The position numbers were made by a program, and so were the translations under genes. The notes beneath the pieces were generated by a model, which saw only the letters and a program-made list of their open reading frames with translations, had not been told where the DNA came from and did not search any database. Positions 23,786 to 29,612 of a stretch of DNA of 29,612 nucleotides are shown piece after piece (position 1 is the first letter of the stretch; each line of letters begins with the position of its first letter). Source of the stretch: a virus. Where the stretch lies: IMG/VR virus record IMGVR_UViG_3300048589_000281, positions 1-29,612 of that record; one strand, given 5' to 3'.

Positions 23786-25776
23786 CAGTAGAGCTGGATC
23801 GAACCCCCAACAGGGGACTGGTTCGCGGCCTTCTTCTTCTTGCTCTTGATGTAAGCCGCCGCCCCAACTTCTTTGCGCTTCCTAGGGCGCGGCTTCATGT
23901 ACCGCAAGTTCGCGATTGCAAGATAGCGCCAGGCATCCATCAAATGGTCGTTATGCTTTAATGGTTCGTCCGTGACCACCTGGCCGCGCGTGCCCTTCTT
24001 GTAGACATAGCGCTCGGCCTCCCACATCAGGTTCGGCAGCTTCTCCCACATGAACCCGAACCGTGATCGGCCGTCGCCATCGACGTGCATGGCCTTGCGC
24101 ACCGCCTCGATCCCGGCCTTGACATCGTCGTCGCCCCAGACGAAGCCAGGCCGCGAGAACTTCACGCCCGCCGCCACGAGCGCCTCGCGGTACTGCTCCT
24201 CGATCGTGCGCCCCGATCCCATCTCGGTGATGCGCCCCGCGTGATGGTCGATCCAGCACGCATAGACCTCGCGGTCGCCCATCTTGCCCTTGAACTTCTC
24301 CGCGAACAGCATGGCCGAGCACCGCTTGATGTACAGCTCATCGAACACGATCACGCGGCCCGCCCACTCATGCGACGGCGGCGGCAGCGCGGCGAACAGC
24401 ACGCCGCACACTTGACGGCCAGGGTCCACGGAAGCGACCACGCACCAGTCGTCGGGGATGGGCACCATCAAGGGAACGCGGTGCGCGCCCTTGGGGCTGA
24501 ACTCGGGATAGATCCGCATGCCCACCAGCGCGAACTCGCCGAGCACGCGGATGCGGTACTCGTCCTCGTTGGTGGCCACCTGCTTGATGAAGACCTGCTT
24601 CGATTCCTCGGACAACCGCGAGTTGTTCAAGAGTGAGACGAAGAACTCCTCGATCGCCGGGTTGGCGTCAGCCGCGCATTCGGCGGCGGCCTGGCTCAGG
24701 TCGTAGAGTTGCTGCGTGCCCACCTGTGGCGTTGCGCCCCAGATGAACTTGCCGCCGATCTGCTTGCCCGTGGTGGCGTCGATGCGGCGGCGGTCCACGA
24801 GACGGGCGCTCATCTCGGGATACCAGGCCGGGTGCTCGATTTCCTCATCGAACCAGATGAAGTCCACGTCCCACCCCTGTGGGGGCGCGCCGAGCGACGA
24901 GAAGAACGTGATCTCCCATCCGGTCTTGAGCCGCACCGTCTTGGGGATCTCCTCCCGCTTGTTCTCCCACGAGATGTCCTTCGCGGAGTAGAACCGCCGT
25001 GGGATCAGGGGCGGCGCTGGCTTGGCGAGGTGCTCGCGGCCCGCGTCCAGGATCGGGTCGAAGGCCCGTAGCTCGCCCGTCTCGGTGTCGATGATGACCT
25101 GGAACGCGCCAGGCTTGAACAGCTTGCGGTACATGACCTTCGAGCAATGCAGAAGGTCTTTGCCAACCGCGATCGCGCGACCGGCGTCGGTCGGGTACTT
25201 GCCGAACGGGTCTTGGCCGGTGAGTGCGCGGGCGACTTCGGCCGCTGAGGCGAGCGTCTTGCCGCCACGGTTGCCGCCGCGAATGATCCGCTCGGGTGCG
25301 TGGCTTGCATGGAACCGGGCCTGTTCTGGCATCGGCGTGTAGAGCCGCAGCGCCTCGCGGGACCGTCGCACGATCTCAGACAGCACGCCGCGCAGCTCAT
25401 CCGTCTCCATGTCGGTGAGGCGCGTGTCGGGAGGCAGGTCGGGCGTGGTCGGCGGCAGTTCCATCTCGTCGATGGAGGCGTACAGGAGACGCCGTTCGTC
25501 CTCGGCCTCCTGGAGCATGCGCTCCACGTCGGCTTCGGCCCGCTTGATGTCCTGGAAGATGCGCTCTTCGTGCGTAAGCCGGTCGAACGGCGACTTGCGC
25601 GTGGCACGCTCGCGATTGGTGGCGCGCTCTTTCTTGACGGTGGGGTTGGACGACCCGCGCCAGGTCGCGTTGGCCGCGTCGGGCGGCTCGTGCTCACTCG
25701 GGGTGGTCGGGGTCGAACCAGGAGAACTCGTTGTCTGGTTCCTTCGTCGGCCCCCCGGCCCCTTCCTGTGTGCCAT
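23785..25776 (-). CDS. terL: Terminase large subunit
   Basis: A protein of 663 residues, the DNA-packaging motor and nuclease. The ATPase half has Walker A GGNRGGKT (167-174) and Walker B VDFIWFDEE (304-312). The nuclease half has acidic residues in SVDPGR (Asp451), WIDHH (Asp510) and HNDHLMDAWRY (Asp610, Asp614). An N-terminal extension of about 145 residues, Pro/Thr-rich then a charged helix (ERIFQDIKRAEADVERMLQE), is longer than usual and may bind the small subunit. The start chosen is ATG with GAGGGA seven bases upstream; it overlaps the upstream gene by 83 bases. The tail is Lys-rich. Confidence 0.9.
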   Translation of the reverse strand: MAHRKGPGGRRRNQTTSSPGSTPTTPSEHEPPDAANATWRGSSNPTVKKERATNRERATRKSPFDRLTHEERIFQDIKRAEADVERMLQEAEDERRLLYASIDEMELPPTTPDLPPDTRLTDMETDELRGVLSEIVRRSREALRLYTPMPEQARFHASHAPERIIRGGNRGGKTLASAAEVARALTGQDPFGKYPTDAGRAIAVGKDLLHCSKVMYRKLFKPGAFQVIIDTETGELRAFDPILDAGREHLAKPAPPLIPRRFYSAKDISWENKREEIPKTVRLKTGWEITFFSSLGAPPQGWDVDFIWFDEEIEHPAWYPEMSARLVDRRRIDATTGKQIGGKFIWGATPQVGTQQLYDLSQAAAECAADANPAIEEFFVSLLNNSRLSEESKQVFIKQVATNEDEYRIRVLGEFALVGMRIYPEFSPKGAHRVPLMVPIPDDWCVVASVDPGRQVCGVLFAALPPPSHEWAGRVIVFDELYIKRCSAMLFAEKFKGKMGDREVYACWIDHHAGRITEMGSGRTIEEQYREALVAAGVKFSRPGFVWGDDDVKAGIEAVRKAMHVDGDGRSRFGFMWEKLPNLMWEAERYVYKKGTRGQVVTDEPLKHNDHLMDAWRYLAIANLRYMKPRPRKRKEVGAAAYIKSKKKKAANQSPVGGSIQLY

Positions 25777-26176
25777 CACGTGGTCCCTCGATGGCGGGAT
25801 GGAGTTCGTCACCGCGAATCCGGCCCAGGTAGTGCTCCGCGACCGTCGCCAAATCTCCGTCCGACAAGTCCTCGGGGTTCACCGGCCGCACGATGTCGTG
25901 GGTCGTGTTGGTGACGATCAAACGCATCACCATCTCTAGGTTTCTCTGACGCGCGACGGAGCCGTTGGGGGCCTTCGTGTACTCGCGAAAGATGTCCTCC
26001 GCGAGTCGTCTCGGCCCGCCCCAGACATCGAGCAGGTTTTTGGCAAGCTCTCCCGAGTCGATCAACTGGCCACGACCGGCCAGCGTCTTGCGGATCTCGA
26101 ACACCGCTTCGCCCGGCTTGCCGATCGGGAACGGCTCGGCCGCGTCGTCGAGCGGCCTGTGATTGCGGTCAGCCAC
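25694..26176 (-). CDS. Terminase small subunit candidate
   Basis: A protein of 160 residues starting at GTG with AAGGAGG six bases upstream. It is mainly helical (SGELAKNLLDVWGGPRRLAEDIFREYTKAP, then NLEMVMRLIVTNTTHDIV) with an acidic C-terminal tail (EFSWFDPDHPE). It is the first gene of the minus-strand block and overlaps the start of the large terminase, the usual place for the small subunit, which recognises the packaging site. No sequence signature proves it; the call is by position and helical make-up. Confidence 0.5.
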   Translation of the reverse strand: MADRNHRPLDDAAEPFPIGKPGEAVFEIRKTLAGRGQLIDSGELAKNLLDVWGGPRRLAEDIFREYTKAPNGSVARQRNLEMVMRLIVTNTTHDIVRPVNPEDLSDGDLATVAEHYLGRIRGDELHPAIEGPRDGTQEGAGGPTKEPDNEFSWFDPDHPE

Positions 26177-26198
26177 CGTGGTCCTCCTTCGAATGAGC

Positions 26199-26223
26199 GA
26201 AAAAGCCTACCAACGTGTGGTAG
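26199..26223 (-). terminator. Terminator-like hairpin in the late-operon leader
   Basis: CTACCA and TGGTAG (26207-26212, 26218-26223) form a 6-bp stem with a 5-base loop, followed on the minus strand by GCTTTTTCGC. It lies upstream of the small-terminase candidate and downstream of any promoter in the divergent region, where it could act as an attenuator or a target of antitermination. The inverted repeat could instead be an operator. Confidence 0.45.
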
Positions 26224-26237
26224 CGACACCGTCCAGG

Positions 26238-26265
26238 AGCATGAACGCCAAATGGCGTTCATGCC
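26238..26265. repeat. Dispersed palindrome, copy 12 (divergent region)
   Basis: AA centre on the plus strand and perfect inner arms (26239-26264). It lies between the divergently transcribed structural and recombination genes, the rightmost copy in the window. The right flank TCACAAGC matches that of copy 4. Confidence 0.95.
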
Positions 26266-26307
26266 TCACAAGCCACCTCGGCGCGATGTGCGCTCTGGTG
26301 TTACACG

Positions 26308-26332
26308 GCGTGGCCGACAGGTTTGGCCACGC
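26308..26332 (+). promoter_or_regulatory. Leader hairpin upstream of the annealing-protein gene
   Basis: GCGTGGCC and GGCCACGC form a perfect 8-bp stem with a 9-base loop, followed by TCACTCTTTCGTGAGG. The last GAGG is the ribosome binding site of the gene at 26357. It could be a weak terminator, an attenuator or an operator; the T tract is short. Confidence 0.45.
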
Positions 26333-26356
26333 TCACTCTTTCGTGAGGCACTCAGC

Positions 26357-27610
26357 ATGATGACGAACCGACAGCTCACGTTCTGGCGGCAACTGCTTCG
26401 GCCGTTCCCGCCGCAGCACTACTCGGTCGTCCCCGGCCGCAAGGGCAAGGACGGCCAGCCGCTCGTGTACCTCGACGCGCGGGTCATCAGGATCAGGCTC
26501 ATCGAGGAACTCGGGCTCTCGGGCTGGAAGCAGGAGTTCCGGCCGATCGAGTCGGGCCTGATCTGCCGGTTGTCGATCCTCGCCCCTGACCACTCCGACG
26601 CGGGCTGGGAGTGGGCCACGCAGGAGGACGGCGGCGGCGTCGAGAACATGGGCCGCAACGACCGCCAGAGCGGTGAGTGGATCGAGGACGACGACAACGC
26701 GGCGAAGGCCAGTTTCACCAACTCGTTCCGGCGCGCGGCGGCGGCGTTCGGCTTCGGGATCGAGCTGTACAAGGTCGGCGTCCCGGAGTGGATGTCTGAT
26801 ATGTTCAGCGGTCAGACCCACACCTATCGCCAGCCCCAGCAAGGCCCCCAGGGTGCCCCACAAGGCAACGGGGGCGGTGGTGGCTACGGAAACGGCACCA
26901 ACGGCAACGGAGGCGGCCAGCGGCCCCCTGGCCCCTCCACCAACGGCAACATGAACCCGCCCGGCGCGGCCCGAGCGGGCAGCAAGGCGGGCTACGCCTG
27001 GGCCATGAAAACCGGCGAGCACTTCGGCGTGAGCGTGCTCGACCGCATGAGCACGGTGGCCACAAAGCTCGGCTATCCGACCCGCACTGACCAGTGGGAC
27101 GGCGCTCAGATGGAGGAGGTGGTCAAGTACACCGTGGCGTGGATCAGGACGCTCGACAACTACAACGGCGAGTTCGATGCGTGGGCCGAGGCCAACGCGG
27201 GGCCTTACGGGTTGCCCGACCCGGCCGAGCTGGGCGATGGCCCCTCGCGGGTGGTGCAGGAACAGGCGGCACCGGCACCGCAGCAGGCACCGCCGCAGCA
27301 GGCGACACCGGCCCCCGACAGCGGCCTGGCAATGCAACGCCGGGCGATCATGGCAGCCGCCGAGGCGCTGGTGTTCAAGCAGGCCGGGCGCAAGGCAACC
27401 CGCGAGGAGCTGGTCGCCGTGATCTCCGAGGCGGCGTCGGCCAGCCGCAACGGCCAGGGCGTGATCGGCGAGGTGCTGGAGTCGCTCGGTCGCTGCACCG
27501 ACGCGCTCTGGATGCGGAACGTGGCCAAGTTCCTCACCGAGCAGATCGAGCGGACGGCGCAGGAGGCGACCGCCGACGCCACCGCTGGAGACGACGACAT
27601 CCCTTTCTGA
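26357..27610 (+). CDS. Rad52-type single-strand annealing protein with SSB-like tail
   Basis: A protein of 417 residues starting at ATG with GAGG eight bases upstream. Residues 1-148 are a Rad52/Rad22-type annealing domain: FPPQHYSVVPGRKG, YLDARVIRIRLIEELG, GWEWATQEDGGGVENMG, and the family hallmark DNAAKASFTNSFRRAAAAFG (114-132). A Gly/Asn/Pro/Gln-rich linker (about 157-207) leads to a helical region (207-285), then an Ala/Pro/Gln linker and a helical C-terminal part (326-407). The protein ends GDDDIPF, the acidic tip of bacterial SSB proteins. It probably anneals complementary strands in phage recombination and uses its tail to recruit SSB-binding host enzymes. It starts the plus-strand block. 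Confidence 0.8.
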   Translation: MMTNRQLTFWRQLLRPFPPQHYSVVPGRKGKDGQPLVYLDARVIRIRLIEELGLSGWKQEFRPIESGLICRLSILAPDHSDAGWEWATQEDGGGVENMGRNDRQSGEWIEDDDNAAKASFTNSFRRAAAAFGFGIELYKVGVPEWMSDMFSGQTHTYRQPQQGPQGAPQGNGGGGGYGNGTNGNGGGQRPPGPSTNGNMNPPGAARAGSKAGYAWAMKTGEHFGVSVLDRMSTVATKLGYPTRTDQWDGAQMEEVVKYTVAWIRTLDNYNGEFDAWAEANAGPYGLPDPAELGDGPSRVVQEQAAPAPQQAPPQQATPAPDSGLAMQRRAIMAAAEALVFKQAGRKATREELVAVISEAASASRNGQGVIGEVLESLGRCTDALWMRNVAKFLTEQIERTAQEATADATAGDDDIPF

Positions 27611-27795
27611 TGCTGCGAGGTTCGGAGTTCCGTCACAAGGAAGTGACGGACCCCTTCGTCCTCGCGGTCATGGACCTGTTCAACGCCAAACCCGTTCAGA
27701 TGGAGGTGATCACTCGTGAGCGAACCGATGGAAACACTCAGGTGGGCCGAGACGTACCGCGACCTGGGCCTCTCGCCGCTGCCGAGCGAGCGTGA
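27610..27795 (+). CDS. Small ORF coupled to annealing protein and primase
   Basis: A possible protein of 61 residues. Its ATG overlaps the TGA of the preceding gene (TGATG), suggesting coupled translation. The first 35 residues (for example VTDPFVLAVMDLFNAKPVQM) look like a small helical protein; the last 26 are Arg/Pro-rich, run in the second frame over the start of the primase gene and may be incidental. The stretch before 27716 would otherwise be 105 bases of untranslated sequence. Function unknown. Confidence 0.4.
   Translation: MLRGSEFRHKEVTDPFVLAVMDLFNAKPVQMEVITRERTDGNTQVGRDVPRPGPLAAAERA
27702..27711 (+). promoter_or_regulatory. Unusually strong ribosome binding site
   Basis: GGAGGTGATC is fully complementary to the typical bacterial 16S rRNA 3' end (GATCACCTCC). 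It lies four bases before the GTG at 27716 and fixes that start for the primase gene. Confidence 0.75.
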
Positions 27796-28744
27796 CGAAA
27801 AGAGGCCGCTCAGAAGCCTGGGGGCTTATGGGCGGTTCCGCACGGAGGGCATCCCCGGTTGGGTGTTCACGCCCGATCACTGGACCACGCCCAACATGCA
27901 ACTCCTGTGCGGCGCGAACACGCCTGGCACGTGCAAGATCATCGTGATCGACTGCGACGGCGAGCGGGCGCGCGAGGTGTGGCGGCTCATGTGCGAGCAC
28001 CACGCCTTCACGCCCGACACGTGGGTAGCGCTCACGCCCAGCGGTGGGCGTCACTTCTACTTCCAACTCCCCGACACTGTGGCCGCGTGCCCGAACAAGC
28101 TCTTGTGGGGCGAGTGGGACACGTGGGGCAACGACGGCCAAGGCGGTTGGAAGAAGCACAAAGAAGTGCGGTTGCTTGGGGACGGGTCGCTCGTCGTGGC
28201 CCCGCCGAGCACGCACGTCAAGGTCGGGACCGAGTACGTCTGGTCCATTGGGCGCAACCCACTCGCGCGACCAGCCCTCGAAGCGCCAGCCTGGCTCCTG
28301 GATTCGCCGGCGCTCACGCCGCCCGTCACGCGGCAGACTGTCACTGATCGGGGTCCGTGCGGCTCGCGGCCCCCAAGCAGGACGGGTGCGTGCCAACTGC
28401 CGGGTGGCGCGATCACCGACCTGCGGCAAGCGGTCGCGAGCAACATGGCCGAGGACGACAAGATCAGGCTGGCCCGCGAGTGGGGCTTGCGGTTCACCAG
28501 GGACACGCCCAACCACGACGGCTGGTGCGACTGCCGCGCGATCGACCGCACGGACAGGAACCGATCGGCTGGGTTCAACGCCAGGACTGGCGTCTATCGA
28601 GACGCGAGCACCGGGCAGGTTTTGAGCCTGTTCGACCTGGGCGTGGCCCTGGGCGCGTTCTCGAACTGGACCGAGGCGGTGGTCTGGTGCGCCGAGCATT
28701 TCAAGATCGGAGGGACGGGTGGTGCCAGGGCATCAGGGGCTTGA
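27716..28744 (+). CDS. Primase-polymerase with degenerate zinc-ribbon-like C-terminus
   Basis: A protein of 342 residues starting at GTG. Residues 1-185 match the bifunctional DNA primase/polymerase (PrimPol) fold: basic KRPL near 29-32, the metal-binding IIVIDCDG (75-82, Asp79 and Asp81), the SGGRHFYF motif (109-116) and LLGDGSLVVAPPSTH (153-167). After a linker, residues 260-330 (DGWCDCRAIDRTDRNRSAGF, TGVYRD, LSLFDLGVALG, WTEAVVWCAEHF) resemble a CHC2-like primase domain that has lost most metal ligands, a form I associate with planctomycete proteins. No helicase domain follows. It would start DNA synthesis in phage replication with the annealing protein upstream. Confidence 0.75.
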   Translation: MSEPMETLRWAETYRDLGLSPLPSERDEKRPLRSLGAYGRFRTEGIPGWVFTPDHWTTPNMQLLCGANTPGTCKIIVIDCDGERAREVWRLMCEHHAFTPDTWVALTPSGGRHFYFQLPDTVAACPNKLLWGEWDTWGNDGQGGWKKHKEVRLLGDGSLVVAPPSTHVKVGTEYVWSIGRNPLARPALEAPAWLLDSPALTPPVTRQTVTDRGPCGSRPPSRTGACQLPGGAITDLRQAVASNMAEDDKIRLAREWGLRFTRDTPNHDGWCDCRAIDRTDRNRSAGFNARTGVYRDASTGQVLSLFDLGVALGAFSNWTEAVVWCAEHFKIGGTGGARASGA

Positions 28745-28790
28745 AGACAGGAAGTTCGCCCATCGTCGCTTGAATTCGCCTGTCCTCAAG
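28740..28790 (+). terminator. Inverted repeat at the end of the primase gene
   Basis: CTTGAAGACAGG and CCTGTCCTCAAG form a 12-base stem with one mismatch around a 27-base loop; the left arm begins in the stop region of the primase gene. There is no T tract after it, so termination would need another factor. It may instead stabilise the mRNA end or mark a junction. Confidence 0.4.
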
Positions 28791-28957
28791 CGGTTGGCAA
28801 GGCCCTTGGGTGACTGATCTTCGTTCATGCCCATTCCATTGACCGGCCCCGGCCCCGGCCGTGTCAGCCTTGACTTCTTCCTTTGAAGATCAACGGCGGG
28901 TGGCCGCGTTGACCCGGACATCGGCGGGATCAGGCTTTCAGAAAAAATCGATCGCAT

Positions 28958-28991
28958 CGGGAGGTCGTACTTGTGGACGACCTCACTCCCG
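28958..28991. other. Hairpin GAGGTCGT/ACGACCTC
   Basis: An 8-bp perfect stem with an 8-base loop, lengthened by CGG/CCG after a 3-base bulge. Role unknown; it stands alone in the gene-poor stretch. Confidence 0.5.
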
Positions 28992-28995
28992 GTCA

Positions 28996-29078
28996 AGATA
29001 ACCCGAAGTGTTCCATACTGTACGTCCTCGTGGGCGTAAAGAAAGACGCCTGAGAGGGCGTCGAAACACTGGTTAGGC
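28996..29078. other. Folded element ending in GTTAGGC, attC-like
   Basis: The element closes with TAACC pairing GGTTA and AGTGTT pairing AACACT. Inside are two small hairpins, ACGTCC-TCGT-GGGCGT (29022-29037) and GACGCC-TGAGAG-GGCGTC (29045-29062). The right end GTTAGGC fits the integron core consensus GTTRRRY. The left end AGATAAC fits the partner consensus RYYYAAC only in part, and natural attC sites usually fold as one hairpin, so the identification is tentative. Confidence 0.3.
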
Positions 29079-29112
29079 GTCCGACCGACTGGCGTTGACA
29101 GTGGAGACCATC

Positions 29113-29556
29113 ATGGACAAGTCCACGCTCGACATCCTCACCGAACGGATAGATCGTCTGGAGCGGCAGAATCGCCGCCTCAGACAAGTCGGCGGCTGCG
29201 TCCTGATCGGCGTCACCGTGCTCGGAGCTGTCGCGGCAAAGCCCGCCGACACGGCGGGAATCGTCCGCGCAGTGCAGCTCTTCCTTGTCCACGAGGATGG
29301 AGGAGAGATCCCTTCGGAGCGGGCCGCCTTGACCACCACCCCGCACGATGGGACGATTCTCGTGCTCCGCCACAAGGGGCCGAACCCCTCTCCTCAGATC
29401 GCCCTGAACGCGGCTCCTGACGATCGATCGTTCATCAGCATTAATGGAGCGGACGGCAAGCTCCGGATCTACCTGGGTCTAGAGCCGGATGGTCAGCCGA
29501 AGCTCCTCCTCCAGGATGAGCACGGGAAGGAGCTTTTCAGGGCTCCGGCGAAGTGA
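29113..29556 (+). CDS. Planctomycete-type coiled-coil, one-helix protein with beta repeats
   Basis: A protein of 147 residues starting at the ATG with GGAG six bases upstream (a TTG 18 bases earlier is less likely). Residues 5-27 form a short coiled coil (TLDILTERIDRLERQNRRLR), residues 28-43 a hydrophobic helix (GGCVLIGVTVLGAVAA), and the rest a series of beta units such as VQLFLVHEDGGEIPSERAAL, KLRIYLGLEPDGQPKLLLQD and EHGKELFRA. This layout is common in planctomycete membrane-anchored proteins of unknown function, and the gene is therefore probably host or cargo rather than phage structural. It is bracketed by GGTTAGGCG (29071) and its reverse complement (29587). Confidence 0.65.
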   Translation: MDKSTLDILTERIDRLERQNRRLRQVGGCVLIGVTVLGAVAAKPADTAGIVRAVQLFLVHEDGGEIPSERAALTTTPHDGTILVLRHKGPNPSPQIALNAAPDDRSFISINGADGKLRIYLGLEPDGQPKLLLQDEHGKELFRAPAK

Positions 29557-29586
29557 GGTCGTGGAAGCTTCTGTCGGCGAACGTCG

Positions 29587-29595
29587 CGCCTAACC
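29587..29595. repeat. CGCCTAACC, inverted partner of 29071-29079
   Basis: A nine-base inverted match to GGTTAGGCG upstream of the last gene. The GCCTAAC within it fits the left-end consensus of an integron attC site (RYYYAAC), 32 bases after the stop codon. The window ends 17 bases later, so the rest cannot be examined. Confidence 0.35.
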
Positions 29596-29612
29596 TCTCT
29601 CATGACCTCCCC

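Larger units (their letters stand above)
28745..29112. other. Gene-poor hairpin-rich stretch between phage and host-like gene
   Basis: I see no convincing gene in these 368 bases. An 87-codon minus-strand frame (28733-28996) begins with TTG, has no ribosome binding site and has no recognisable content. The stretch holds the primase-end inverted repeat, a short GGCCCC tandem repeat (28843-28859), a run of six A (28932-28937), the hairpin at 28958 and a folded element at 28996-29078. No dispersed palindrome copy is present. The phage-to-host boundary, if there is one, probably lies here. Confidence 0.5.

Noticed and set aside
1-26265. CRISPR array made of the palindromic repeats
   Set aside because: Copies are 16 bp to 4 kb apart, in both orientations, with genes between them and no spacers or cas genes.
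3426-26265. Palindromes as intrinsic terminators
   Set aside because: No T tract follows any copy on either strand, and two copies lie within coding sequence.
4817-26356. N-terminal extensions through the palindrome (HERQMAFMP-type residues) for genes starting at 4816, 16085, 21185 and 26357
   Set aside because: The element is stop-free in two of three frames per strand, so open frames through it are expected. In each case a later start codon has a well-placed ribosome binding site, and the extension start does not.
28733-28996. An 87-codon minus-strand gene facing the primase gene
   Set aside because: TTG start, no ribosome binding site, overlap with the primase end, and a composition without recognisable features.
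28996-29112. A tRNA gene or tRNA-based attachment site in the gene-poor stretch
   Set aside because: The folded element has no acceptor stem, D-loop or T-loop sequence in the required places.

Overview
The window looks like most of the structural half of a tailed-phage genome, probably a prophage of podovirus type, lying in or beside planctomycete-like DNA. The phage call rests on a large terminase (Walker A, Walker B and nuclease motifs), a portal protein, a tail-adaptor-like protein, a nozzle or propeller-like protein with an N-terminal LamG domain, LamG and beta-sandwich virion proteins, and very long Ala/Gly/Pro-rich virion proteins. The planctomycete suggestion rests on high GC, on the last gene (a coiled coil, then one membrane helix, then beta-rich DxxGK-type units), and on the style of the primase C-terminal domain. 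Both calls come from reading the sequence, without database searches.

Layout. From about 26.2 kb leftwards to the window edge, one long minus-strand block carries the packaging and morphogenesis genes. In transcription order these are a small-terminase candidate, the large terminase, a one-helix membrane protein, an SH3-like small protein, the portal, a conserved small protein, a tail adaptor, three small genes, a LamG protein, a repeat-start beta protein, a beta-sandwich protein, a 1356-aa LamG/nozzle protein, two unknown virion proteins, a coiled-coil protein, two Pro-rich proteins, an HExxH metallopeptidase and a 1122-aa ejection-type protein. Many neighbours overlap by ATGA or carry the ribosome binding site inside the last codons of the gene before. 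From 26.36 kb rightwards a plus-strand block encodes a Rad52-type annealing protein, a small overlapping ORF and a primase-polymerase. A gene-poor, hairpin-rich stretch (28.75-29.11 kb) separates these from a host-like gene at the right end. No integrase, endolysin or convincing major capsid gene was found.

The most striking feature is a dispersed near-perfect palindrome: 13-bp arms around an AA or TT centre, often lengthened to 15-bp arms. There are eleven complete copies and one cut by the left edge, in both orientations. Copies occupy eight of the nine gaps longer than 40 bp within the minus-strand block and the divergent promoter region. Three of them sit directly in front of the same TCCAGGAG ribosome binding site. 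Two further copies lie inside coding sequence and keep the frame open; one has lost, by a unique base change, the TGA stop that the consensus would place in that frame. A third unusual copy carries three base changes in each arm, all compensated. Together these point to a selected symmetric element (protein-bound dimer site, RNA hairpin or recombination linker) specific to this phage's gene boundaries. No copies occur right of 26.27 kb.

The annealing protein is also unusual: it ends in the DDDIPF acidic tip typical of bacterial single-stranded DNA-binding proteins, reached through Gly/Asn/Pro/Gln-rich linkers. This suggests that it combines strand annealing with recruitment of SSB-binding partners.
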